A DNA stretch of 64,000 nt. It comes from Ruegeria sp. HKCCA6707 (GTDB lineage Bacteria > Pseudomonadota > Alphaproteobacteria > Rhodobacterales > Rhodobacteraceae). The notes below the pieces were generated by a model. It searched no databases. It was not told the DNA's origin and saw only the letters and a list, made by a program, of their open reading frames with translations. Positions 8,931 to 17,001 of this stretch are shown one piece after another. The stretch covers positions 186,001 to 250,000 of the forward strand of contig NZ_WQEG01000002.1 in NCBI RefSeq assembly GCF_013033515.1. The letters are read 5' to 3'. The position numbers and the translations under genes were made by a program. Position 1 is the stretch's first letter, and each line of letters starts with the position of its first letter.

Positions 8931-10504
8931 GTCGCGGCCACCGCTGCGGTCCAGGGAGAGGTCGGATGAACCGCGCCCGCATTGGCCGCACCACCCGCGC
9001 CTCGCTGCACCAGCGAGGGGATGGCGAATTGCACGGGATAGAGCGAGTCTTCGGTAATCTGCACCGGATGCCGCGCCGAAATGGCCGAGGCGGTATCGGC
9101 CGCGGCGCGACGGTTGACCAGAATGGTGGGCGTGCTGGCATCAATCCGGGGATGATGCAGCGCGGCTTGGGCGGTTAGCCCGCGGTCAATCATCTGCGAC
9201 AGGATCTGAAGCACTGCGGGAAAGATTTGCCGCCCTCCAGCAGCCCCGATGGCGATGTCGGGGATCCCGTCGCGGGTGGTGATCACCGGTGTCATATTGG
9301 CCAAAGGCCGTGCCCCCGACGCGATAGAGTTGGGCTGACCGGGGCGTGGATCAAACCACATCATGCCGTTATTCATCAGCAATTCCAGCCCAGGGGCCAC
9401 TACTTTGGATCCGAACCGAGACAGCAGCGTATTGGTCAGCGACACCATATTGCCGGCCGCATCCACTACTGAGACATGGCTGGTACAATCCCCACCCGCC
9501 GCCGCATGGCCCATTTGTGTCAATCGGTCTTCATAGGCCGACCGGATGGCATCAGCATAGGCCACCGCCAAATCAACATCGCCGAACGTGGATAGGGGCT
9601 GTGGTTCAAGCTTGGAAAGCGCGGACAGAAGTGAGGCCCCACCGGACAGGCCCGGCATCGTGTGCACCACCCGGTCGCGATAGGCCAGTGTTGCGGGCGC
9701 AGACCATTGCGGCGCATAGCTGCTCAGATCCTCTGCCGTAAGTTTAGCGCCTATGTCGGAAAGGTCCGCCAGCAGCTGGGCTGCCACCGCGCCTTCATAG
9801 AAGTCCCGCGCACCGTGTTTGGCCAAAGCGCGCAGCATCGCGGCCTTCTTGGGCAGGGGCAGCACTTGCCCGGTGGGATCATCTGCATCATGTTTCAGTC
9901 GGGCAGGATCCAGAAAAACCGCAGCCGCCGCCGCGTTGCTGGACAGGCCGGGTGTGTCGATGGCAAAGGCCAGCTTTGCAAACCAGTCCACCCGCATTCC
10001 ACGTTCGGCGACGGCAATTGCCGGGGCCAGCGCCTCGGCCCAGCTGAGGCTGCCATGGCGCGACAGAGCTTCGGCCAGCCCGGCAACCGCGCCGGGCACG
10101 CAGATGGAATGGGGCCCGATCAGATTGCGATCACCTTCGACCGAGGGCCAGTTGAACCAGTCGCCCCCTTCTCCACCGGTCAGCGGATAGTCGGATACCG
10201 AAATGCCGCGCGGCGCGCGCAGGTTGAAATCCAGCGCTTCGATCTGACCCGCGGCGCTGGCGTGCAGCAGGAACCCGCCACCGCCCAGCCCGGAAAGCCA
10301 GGGTTCGACCACCGACAATACGCAGGCCGCGACCACGGCAGCATCCATCGCGTTGCCTCCGGCAGCCAGTACATCGGCCCCGACCTGCGCGGCCTCGAAA
10401 TGCTGCGCGGCCACGATGCCGCTCGCGCTTTGCACGGCCGGTTTGCTGACATCCCAGAGCGGGCCGGTTTCGTGACCTGCCGCTTGGGTCCGGGCGTCAC
10501 TCAT
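8927..10504 (-). CDS. Gamma-glutamyltransferase-family Ntn hydrolase, cytoplasmic
   Basis: 525 residues from the ATG at 10504, which has AAAGGA seven bases upstream; an in-frame ATG at 10519 lacks a better site. GGT-family proproteins cut themselves before a threonine that becomes the nucleophile. Here that is T341 in CTSHVSVVD, followed by the usual GNMVSLT and NNGMMWFDP. No signal peptide is seen, unlike classical periplasmic GGT, so the enzyme should act inside the cell on imported material. Where E. coli GGT has the substrate-binding arginine of LDFRETAP, this protein reads LDFNLRAP. A gamma-glutamyl, acyl-amino or other amide substrate is possible. Confidence 0.85.
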   Translation of the reverse strand: MSDARTQAAGHETGPLWDVSKPAVQSASGIVAAQHFEAAQVGADVLAAGGNAMDAAVVAACVLSVVEPWLSGLGGGGFLLHASAAGQIEALDFNLRAPRGISVSDYPLTGGEGGDWFNWPSVEGDRNLIGPHSICVPGAVAGLAEALSRHGSLSWAEALAPAIAVAERGMRVDWFAKLAFAIDTPGLSSNAAAAAVFLDPARLKHDADDPTGQVLPLPKKAAMLRALAKHGARDFYEGAVAAQLLADLSDIGAKLTAEDLSSYAPQWSAPATLAYRDRVVHTMPGLSGGASLLSALSKLEPQPLSTFGDVDLAVAYADAIRSAYEDRLTQMGHAAAGGDCTSHVSVVDAAGNMVSLTNTLLSRFGSKVVAPGLELLMNNGMMWFDPRPGQPNSIASGARPLANMTPVITTRDGIPDIAIGAAGGRQIFPAVLQILSQMIDRGLTAQAALHHPRIDASTPTILVNRRAAADTASAISARHPVQITEDSLYPVQFAIPSLVQRGAGGAANAGAVHPTSPWTAAVAAT

Positions 10505-11363
10505 GGCCTGTCCTTTCATTGATCGGTGTCACCGTTTGCGAGGTAACCTCCAGCCCGCCCACCGTTTGGTGATGTCGGGCGATCTCGCCACATGTGGTGA
10601 CCCAGACGGTTTCATCCGCGCACAAAGGCTCGAACAGATCCGACAGCAGTTCGACCCGCGCCGCGCGGCCCGAGATCCAGTCATGAACGGTCAGCATGAA
10701 CAGCCCACCGTCGCGGATCTGGGCCCGGGCCTCATTGGTCCAGCGGGCACAGATCTCGGCTTCCGAGCGTGGCGGGCGGTCACCTGCGCCCAGGAACTTG
10801 AAAAAGATCGCGTCATCATTGTCCCAACGCACCGGCAGTTCGGTGACCCCGTCAATCTGGTAGGGCAGATCATGACCCATCAGGCTGGAATCCCACAATC
10901 CGTGTCGCCGCAATTCCGACAGCATATGGGGTGTCATTTCCCACGCAGGTGAGCGAAACCCGGCAGGGCGCGTGCCCGTCTGCGCGACAAACAGCTCGAT
11001 CGAGGCCTCAAGCGCGTCGGTAAACTGCGCGTCCGAAGTCTCGGATACGATCTCGTGATAAAACCCGTGCAGCCCGATTTCATGACCGCGTTCGATCAGG
11101 CTGGGCAGCAGGTCGGGGTTGTCCTTGGCGACGATGCCGGGCACGAAAAAGCTGCCGGGGATGTTCAGACGGTCCAGCATGGCGACCATGCGCGCCAGCC
11201 CTTGCCGCATGCCGTATTGCCGGTGCTCAAGCGCCGCGATGCCGCTGGGGATCTTATCGCGATGCTGCCACAGCCAGGGTGATGTGGCGTCGACATCCAC
11301 CGTGAAACATGCGGCGGCGCGATAGCAATCGGGCCAGGGATATGGGGTTGGGTTCCAGTTCAC
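10497..11363 (-). CDS. Polysaccharide deacetylase-family (NodB-like) hydrolase
   Basis: 288 residues. The NodB metal motif is present: D23/D25 in FTVDVDA and HxxxH at H99 and H103 (GLHGFYHE); GFRSPAWEMTP supplies the motif with the conserved arginine. No signal peptide, so it is cytoplasmic. In that it resembles PuuE-like allantoinases and other small-amide hydrolases of this fold more than cell-wall deacetylases. The stop overlaps the GGT-like gene start region and its start overlaps the SDR stop by four bases. It probably removes an acyl or amide group from the imported compound. Substrate unknown. Confidence 0.8.
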   Translation of the reverse strand: MNWNPTPYPWPDCYRAAACFTVDVDATSPWLWQHRDKIPSGIAALEHRQYGMRQGLARMVAMLDRLNIPGSFFVPGIVAKDNPDLLPSLIERGHEIGLHGFYHEIVSETSDAQFTDALEASIELFVAQTGTRPAGFRSPAWEMTPHMLSELRRHGLWDSSLMGHDLPYQIDGVTELPVRWDNDDAIFFKFLGAGDRPPRSEAEICARWTNEARAQIRDGGLFMLTVHDWISGRAARVELLSDLFEPLCADETVWVTTCGEIARHHQTVGGLEVTSQTVTPINERTGHE

Positions 11364-12118
11364 AGCGCGCTCTTTTTGGCTTGGTAAACATCCATGGTTC
11401 CGGCGGAATTGCCGCCATCAACGGCCAGCGAGGTGCCGGTGATATTCTTGGCCGCCGATGAGGCCAGGTAGAGCGCAGCCTGCCCGATATCTTCGCTCTG
11501 CGTCTCTGCCCCCAGCGGGATCGCGGCCATGACGCGGTCGATATGTTCCTGGCTCAGCTCGGACACTGCCGAGCCCGCGGCAAAGCTCGGTTCCAGACAG
11601 TTCACGCGGATCCCGTATTCGGCCAGCTCAAGCGCAAAGCCCTTGGTCATCCGGTCCAGCGCGGTTTTCGACATGCAATAGGTCACCGCCGTGCGCCGCA
11701 TTTTGCGTGCCGCACCAGATGAGATATTGATGAAAGAACCGCCTTTGCCCTGCTGGATCATTTGCAGCGCAAAGCCGCGCATCAGCACAAAAGGCGCGCG
11801 CAGGTTCAACGCCATGATCTGATCCCAGTCGGAAACCTGCATGTCCAGCAGGAAGGACGAGGGATAGATGGCGGCATTGTTGATCACCACATCCGGCGCC
11901 CCCCAGCGCGCGGCCACCGCGTCCAACAGCGTTTCGGTGCCAGCATCGGTGGTCAGGTCAGCGGCGACGGTAAAACCGCTCAAACCTTCGGTGCTTAGGT
12001 CAGCCGAACAGACCTCGGCCCCGGCATCGGCAAAGCTTTGCGCCAAAGCACAGCCCATGATCCCTGCGGCCCCGGTGACCACAACTTTCTGGCCGTGAAA
12101 CTCGGCTCCGAAATTCAT
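11360..12118 (-). CDS. Short-chain dehydrogenase/reductase
   Basis: 252 residues from the ATG at 12118, with AAAGGAC upstream; a 34-residue upstream extension would run into the permease gene and is not convincing. Rossmann motif TGAAGIMG at 15-22, NNA at 80-82, catalytic S133/S134, Y147 and K151 (YCMSK). Classical NAD(P)-dependent SDR that would oxidise an alcohol or reduce a ketone in the cytoplasm. It starts two bases after the DppC-like gene ends and overlaps the deacetylase gene, so it belongs to the same catabolic operon. Confidence 0.88.
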   Translation of the reverse strand: MNFGAEFHGQKVVVTGAAGIMGCALAQSFADAGAEVCSADLSTEGLSGFTVAADLTTDAGTETLLDAVAARWGAPDVVINNAAIYPSSFLLDMQVSDWDQIMALNLRAPFVLMRGFALQMIQQGKGGSFINISSGAARKMRRTAVTYCMSKTALDRMTKGFALELAEYGIRVNCLEPSFAAGSAVSELSQEHIDRVMAAIPLGAETQSEDIGQAALYLASSAAKNITGTSLAVDGGNSAGTMDVYQAKKSAL

Positions 12119-12120
12119 TT

Positions 12121-12945
12121 CTAACGTCCTTTTCCAATTTGGTCGCTGACCCGGTCGCCGATCAGATTGGCGCTGAGCACCAGCAAAAACAGGGCCAGCC
12201 CGGGGAAGGTTGCGATCCACCAGGCGGTTGCCACATAGTTGCGCCCGGTTGACAGCATCGCGCCCCAGCTTGCGGTGGGCGGTTGCACGCCCAGGCCCAG
12301 AAAGGACAGCCCGGCTTCAAACAGGACCATCAGTCCAAATTCAAGCGTCGCGACCACCAGAAGCGGGCCGATGATGTTGGGCAGGATGTGCAGCGCCAGA
12401 ACGCGCGGCGTTGTGGCGCCCATCGCGCGGGCCAAACGAACATAGGGGCGCTCGGCAATGGCCAGGGTCTGACCATAGGCCACCCGCGCATAACGCGGCC
12501 AGCGGGTGAGGGCGAGCACCAGGATCACGTTGAAAAATCCCGGACCCAGAACCGCGACCATGATGATGGCGAGCAAGATGGCCGGGATCGACAGGAAGAT
12601 GTCGACGAGGCGCATCAACATCGCTTCGACCCAGCCGCGCAGATAGCCTGCGGTCATGCCTACAGCCACACCGACAACGCCCGACAGCAGCACTGACAGC
12701 ACCGCCACCGCGATGGAAACCCGCGCGCCATGGATGACACGGCTCAGGATATCGCGGCCAAGCTCATCCGTGCCCAGCCAGAAGGTTGCGGCATTACGGC
12801 CTTCGTGTCCGGGTGGTTTCAGCCGCCCCAGAAGGTCCTGCCGGTCCGGGTCAAGGGGTGCGAGCGCGGGCGCAAACAAGGCGCACAGCACAAGCGCAGC
12901 CAAAAGCCAGGCAGGCCACCAGGTCAGATAGGGTCGTGCGTTCAT
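12121..12945 (-). CDS. Peptide-type ABC transporter permease (DppC-like)
   Basis: 274 residues with about six membrane segments and the short N-terminal cytoplasmic DPDRQDLLGRLKPP-type region of DppC/OppC proteins. The EAA loop is at RAMGATTPRVLALHILPN (about residues 155-172). Pairs with the DppB-like permease, which it overlaps by four bases. Inner membrane. Confidence 0.9.
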   Translation of the reverse strand: MNARPYLTWWPAWLLAALVLCALFAPALAPLDPDRQDLLGRLKPPGHEGRNAATFWLGTDELGRDILSRVIHGARVSIAVAVLSVLLSGVVGVAVGMTAGYLRGWVEAMLMRLVDIFLSIPAILLAIIMVAVLGPGFFNVILVLALTRWPRYARVAYGQTLAIAERPYVRLARAMGATTPRVLALHILPNIIGPLLVVATLEFGLMVLFEAGLSFLGLGVQPPTASWGAMLSTGRNYVATAWWIATFPGLALFLLVLSANLIGDRVSDQIGKGR

Positions 12946-13868
12946 GTGGTGCCGCTCAGTTTTACCCGGGGATCAACCACGGAATAGAGTATATCTGCCG
13001 CAAGATTGGCCCCGATGGTGACAAAGGCGCCCAACAGAACAACCGCTTGCACGACAACGAAATCGCGGGCGGCGATGGATTGGACGGTCAATTGCCCAAG
13101 CCCGGGCCAGGCAAAGACCGTCTCCACGATGACTGCACCCGCCAGCAGTTGTGACACTTCCAGCGCGGTGATCGAGATGACCGGGATCATCGCATTGCGC
13201 AGCAGGTGTCGCCGGACCAGCCGTCCGGTGCCGACACCGCGCGCGCGGGCCGAGCGCACATAGTCCTTGCCCAATTCATCAACGACCGAGGCGCGGGCAA
13301 TCCGGGCAAAGGTCGCCAGCGACAGCAGGCCCAGGGCAATTGACGGCATGATCAGATGCGCCAATGTGCCGGTGCCCGAGGACGGCAACCAGCGCAACTG
13401 CACGCCGAACACCAGGATCAGCATGATGCCAGACCAGAATGTCGGCAGCGATTGGCAGGCCAGAACAAGCCCCATGCTGTAACGCGACACGCGGCTGCCC
13501 CGCTTCAGCGCCATCAGCAGCCCCAGCGGCAAGCCGATGACCAGAGCGCCGAACAAAGCCCCTCCGGCCAGTTGCAGCGTCTGCGGAATGCGGCTGGCGA
13601 GGATGTCCCAGACCGGCGCGTTCTGAACGAACGAGCGGCCCAGATCCAGCCGCACCATGTCACCCAGAAAGGTGAAGTACTGAACCCAGATCGGGCGGTC
13701 GAGGCCAAGCGCGCTGCGCATGGCCTCGATATCTGCCTGCGTCGCGGTTTCGGGCAGCAGCAAGGTCACGGGGTCTCCGGTGAGACGCTGGATAAAGAAC
13801 ACCAGCGTCACCACACCAAAGGCCGCGATCAAAGCCTGCCCGCTGCGATGCAAAGCAAAGCGCATCAT
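12942..13868 (-). CDS. Peptide-type ABC transporter permease (DppB-like)
   Basis: 308 residues, six membrane segments. The DppB/OppB N-terminus is present (FFIQRLTGDPVTLLLPE), as is the EAA loop SARARGVGTGRLVRRHLL. Its ATG at 13868 shares one base with an out-of-frame TAA that ends the original reading frame of the upstream binding-protein gene (TAATG), a coupling arrangement that helps show the frameshift there. Confidence 0.9.
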   Translation of the reverse strand: MMRFALHRSGQALIAAFGVVTLVFFIQRLTGDPVTLLLPETATQADIEAMRSALGLDRPIWVQYFTFLGDMVRLDLGRSFVQNAPVWDILASRIPQTLQLAGGALFGALVIGLPLGLLMALKRGSRVSRYSMGLVLACQSLPTFWSGIMLILVFGVQLRWLPSSGTGTLAHLIMPSIALGLLSLATFARIARASVVDELGKDYVRSARARGVGTGRLVRRHLLRNAMIPVISITALEVSQLLAGAVIVETVFAWPGLGQLTVQSIAARDFVVVQAVVLLGAFVTIGANLAADILYSVVDPRVKLSGTT

Positions 13869-13881
13869 TATTCAGCGATGC

Positions 13882-15357
13882 TCATGCGGTTGAGGAACAT
13901 GCTTTCGTTGGCCGTTGGCTCGAATTCCAGATCGGCGGTTCACCATAAAGCACGGCAGCCTGATACATTGGCAGCAGGTAATAGTTGTCGCGCACTATCT
14001 GGGACACTTTGTTATAGGCATCCTGACGCACGGCCGGGTCCAACGATACGCGGGCCTTTTCCAGCAATTCATCCAGTTCGGGCACGTTTACCCGGCTCCA
14101 GGCGCTGTCGGAATGCAGGGTCGGATAGGCGATGCCATCCGCGTCCTGACACGCACAGGACCAACGCCCGAAGCTAAGCTCACTGTTCTCTGCCGGCTCG
14201 GACCGCACGATGCCCAGATAGGTCGGCATATCGGTCATCGAGATCGACACGTTGAACCCCACATCGTTCAGCATCTGCTGAACCGCCTGCACGATGCGCT
14301 GATCAAAGACAGGCGCTGTTGCAAGCGTGGCAGGTGTCTGGGCCAGATCGGCATTGGCCGCAACGATCTCGCGCGCCATGTCGGGATCGTATTCGAACAG
14401 CGGAAGATCAGGGTTATAGCCGAAATGCGCCGGGCTTGCCATTTGCGCCATCGGCACCTCACCGGCTTGCAGCAACCCTTCGGTGATGCCCAGACGGTCA
14501 ATAGCAAGGCTGGCCGCTTTGCGCATCTCAAGATTGTTGAACGGTGGTTTGTCGAGGTTCAGACCGACATAGCCCACACGCTCGGTCGGGGCGGACAGAA
14601 CCTTGACATTGGGGTTCGAGGCCAGCTGCGCGCCCGCATCGGCATCGATGCTGACAACAAGATCAGCGGTACCGGCCTGAAGGTCAGCCACCCGTGTGGC
14701 TGCATCGGGAACCGCTCGGAAGATGGCCTTGTCAAAGGGTCCGGCCTCGCCCCAATAGGCATCATTACGCGCCAGTGTGACCGACACGCCGCGATCCCAC
14801 TCTTCGAACGTGTAAGGGCCCGAGCCCAGCGGGGTCGCGTTGAACGCCTCATTGCCCACCGCTTCGACAACATGCTCGGGTACAACCGACAGTTTGACAA
14901 GCTGCGCCATCAGGGCCGGATAGGGGCCATCGGTGGTCAGCTTGACCTTGTTGCCATCAACGACTGCGGCCCCGATGATCTGGTTGAATTGCCCCAGCTG
15001 TGGCGAGGCGAAATCGGGGTTGGTGATCCGAAGAACCGAATAGACCACGTCGGACGGCTCCAACGGCTCACCATCGTGAAAGGTGACATCGTCGCGAATG
15101 GTCAAAACCAGCTCGGTATCGCTGACCTGTTCCCATTCGGTGGCGAGTTGGGGGACAATTTCACCTGCGTTGTTGCGGGTGACCACATTGTCGAACACAT
15201 TGCGATAGACGTAATAGCTGTCGGGGTTCCACTGCAGATGGGGATCCAGCGACGACGGCTCGCCCGCCAGATCGATAGTAATGTCGCGCGCAAAGGCTGG
15301 CAGGGCAAAAAAAGCCAGTGCCACACCGGTTATTAGTCCTTTGAAGGTTGAAGTCAT
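13882..15357 (-). CDS. Extracellular solute-binding protein family 5, frameshifted at the C-terminus
   Basis: 491 residues as read. A signal peptide of about 23 residues (ending ALPAFA) precedes the family 5 body (ITIDLAGEPSSLDPHLQWN and GPYTFEEW). It would capture a peptide-like ligand in the periplasm for the DppBCDF-like transporter. Near the end, after YGEPP (about residue 475), the frame runs into an unrelated tail. One base added around 13934-13938 restores about 21 residues (DLEFEPTANE, then SMFLNRMSIAE) and a TAA at 13868-13870 overlapping the dppB start. So the gene has a one-base deletion, real or a sequencing error. Only the last residues are affected, so function may survive. Confidence 0.85.
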   Translation of the reverse strand: MTSTFKGLITGVALAFFALPAFARDITIDLAGEPSSLDPHLQWNPDSYYVYRNVFDNVVTRNNAGEIVPQLATEWEQVSDTELVLTIRDDVTFHDGEPLEPSDVVYSVLRITNPDFASPQLGQFNQIIGAAVVDGNKVKLTTDGPYPALMAQLVKLSVVPEHVVEAVGNEAFNATPLGSGPYTFEEWDRGVSVTLARNDAYWGEAGPFDKAIFRAVPDAATRVADLQAGTADLVVSIDADAGAQLASNPNVKVLSAPTERVGYVGLNLDKPPFNNLEMRKAASLAIDRLGITEGLLQAGEVPMAQMASPAHFGYNPDLPLFEYDPDMAREIVAANADLAQTPATLATAPVFDQRIVQAVQQMLNDVGFNVSISMTDMPTYLGIVRSEPAENSELSFGRWSCACQDADGIAYPTLHSDSAWSRVNVPELDELLEKARVSLDPAVRQDAYNKVSQIVRDNYYLLPMYQAAVLYGEPPIWNSSQRPTKACSSTA

Positions 15358-16124
15358 GAGGGTCTCCTGTTGGGGGCAGCTGTTTGTTTGCTGCGCGCAA
15401 TGACCCCGCTGCCGGGGGTGAGAGGAGCCTCGCTTTTCAGGAGTTGGCGAAGGAAGAAGGCCTCTTGCGCGTCAATAAGGGAAAGCCGGGCCGCAGCCAC
15501 GGCTTCGGCGTCTTCGGAAAGGACCGCTTTGACCAAGGCATTGATGTCATCGCGGCGAAAAATTGTGCTGTCGGCTTCATCTTCGAGAAACCGGGTGATG
15601 CGTGCGGTATGATGCCAGAGCTTTCGAAGATGCCGGGCGGTAAATGGATTGATGGCGCCCAGCAACAACCCATCGATCCGGTCGACATAGTGCCGGAACG
15701 AAGCGATGGCAGCGGCTTCATTCCGAGGGTGAAGCGCTTCGATCACATCGGCGATATTCTTCAACTCGGCACGCGCCTGCACATCCAGACGCGCGGTCGA
15801 GAGCATAGGTTCAGCGATCCGGCGCGCTTCAAGAACCTGACCGATCAGCGCGCCGGTGACCGGCAGGATCAGCCAGCCGGTGCGGGGTTGTGGCAAAGCC
15901 CAATTGTCATATCCCAGACGCGTCAGCCCGGCCCGTGCCGCCGCTCGGGTCAGCCCGAACCGCTCCATCGCATCCGCTTCGGTCAGAATTTCGCCTGGCC
16001 GGATTTCACACCAGATCACCGCATCCAAAAGCCGGTCTTCAGCGAACCGCGCCTTGGCCTCGGGTGCCGGGGGCGCCCCGTCTTCCGAGCCGGAACGCAA
16101 AAGAGGTGAGCTGGGATCATACAT
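15354..16124 (-). CDS. GntR-type (FCD-like) transcriptional regulator of the transporter operon
   Basis: 256 residues. Residues about 25-85 look like a diverged GntR winged helix (RLLDAVIWCEIRPGEILTEADAMERFGLTRAAAR), followed by an all-helical FCD-like ligand domain with His and Asp/Arg positions (FRHYVDRID, LWHHTARITRF). The AAGGA ribosome site lies about nine bases before the ATG at 16124. It is the first gene of the operon and overlaps the binding-protein gene by four bases, so it probably autoregulates the operon in response to the imported compound. The HTH is weaker than in typical FadR/GntR members. Confidence 0.7.
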   Translation of the reverse strand: MYDPSSPLLRSGSEDGAPPAPEAKARFAEDRLLDAVIWCEIRPGEILTEADAMERFGLTRAAARAGLTRLGYDNWALPQPRTGWLILPVTGALIGQVLEARRIAEPMLSTARLDVQARAELKNIADVIEALHPRNEAAAIASFRHYVDRIDGLLLGAINPFTARHLRKLWHHTARITRFLEDEADSTIFRRDDINALVKAVLSEDAEAVAAARLSLIDAQEAFFLRQLLKSEAPLTPGSGVIARSKQTAAPNRRPS

Positions 16125-16179
16125 GAAAATTTCATCCTTTTCGAACTGACATGTTGAAAAGACCTAATTGACATTTCAA
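16123..16179. promoter_or_regulatory. Two inverted repeats at the head of the transporter operon
   Basis: ATGAAAATTTCAT (16123-16135) is a symmetric 13-mer lying over the regulator's start codon. A second repeat has arms TTGAAA (16154-16159) and TTTCAA (16174-16179). Both share a TGAAA/TTTCA half-site, which suggests two operators for the GntR-type product of the first gene. No transcript start is known. Confidence 0.4.
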
Positions 16180-16426
16180 GAAAAAATACACGGGCCGACA
16201 CTACAGAAACTAGCGCCAAACTTCCGGGTCTTTCACCGCGGTTCGGCATTAAGTCTTTGATTTAATGATGTTTAGTGGTCGTGTTTCAGCCGGATCACCG
16301 CCCCAAAGTCAGTGCGGCTTGTGCGTAAAGAATAGGCAACTCGACCGGTCGGGCGTAGGTCAACAGCACCGTGCGGCTGCAAAAGCGATTCGGATTCGGG
16401 AAAAACAGCAGCAATAGCCAGCTGCG
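16125..16426. other. Non-coding gap between the transporter operon and the Lrp gene
   Basis: About 300 bases without a credible gene. The first 60 hold the operator-like repeats and must include the promoter of the minus-strand transporter operon. The rest, up to the stop of the Lrp gene, shows no terminator hairpin with a T tract, no RNA gene and no repeat that I can recognise. Confidence 0.6.
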
Positions 16427-16873
16427 TCACACGCTGGACAGAAGGAGGCTTGTTTCGCTGTTTGAAACGCCGTCGATCATCCTGACCTCGCGCAGCACGC
16501 GGTCGAAATCGTGCAGCTTGGCCACGCGCACCTCGGCCACAAGATCCCAGTTGCCATTAGTCGTATGCAGTGCAAACAGCTCGGGCATCCCGCGCAACGC
16601 GCGAATGACCTGGCTGGTGGATTTCCCAACAACCTCGATCATCATGATCGCACGGATATAGTCCTCTTCGTAGTCCTCGCGCACGCGCGCGGTAAAGCCC
16701 AGCAGCGCACCGGTGTCCAACAGCTTGTCCATCCGGCTTTGCACCGTGGCGCGGGTCACGCCAAGCAGATCAGCCAGTTTTGACACTGGCGCGCGGCCAT
16801 CGCGCCGCAGCAACGCAATCAGCCGTCGGTCAAGATCGTCATAGATATGTTTGCTTTGACCAGGTCGTGTCAT
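16427..16873 (-). CDS. Lrp/AsnC-family transcriptional regulator
   Basis: 148 residues. An AsnC-type helix-turn-helix occupies about residues 12-60 (DDLDRRLIALLRRDGRAPVSK, then GVTRATVQSRMDKL). The RAM effector domain follows (about 75-145) with GNWDLVAEVRV. It is divergent from the ornithine cyclodeaminase and ctlX genes across a 128-base AT-rich gap. Lrp relatives next to arginine and ornithine catabolic genes usually switch those genes on with the amino acid as effector; that role here is inference. Confidence 0.9.
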   Translation of the reverse strand: MTRPGQSKHIYDDLDRRLIALLRRDGRAPVSKLADLLGVTRATVQSRMDKLLDTGALLGFTARVREDYEEDYIRAIMMIEVVGKSTSQVIRALRGMPELFALHTTNGNWDLVAEVRVAKLHDFDRVLREVRMIDGVSNSETSLLLSSV

Positions 16874-17001
16874 TCTTGGCTTTCTGTCAAATTGGGGTGC
16901 GCATTATGTATATCGGCTGATCCCATCATCTAACAATTAGCTCATTTATCCTGAAATTCTAACAGGCGATACTGTCAAAAACGAAGAATCGAAGGTGCCT
17001 C

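Noticed and set aside
12119-12220. Upstream extension of the SDR gene
   Set aside because: Lies inside the permease coding region; a good ribosome site supports the start at 12118.
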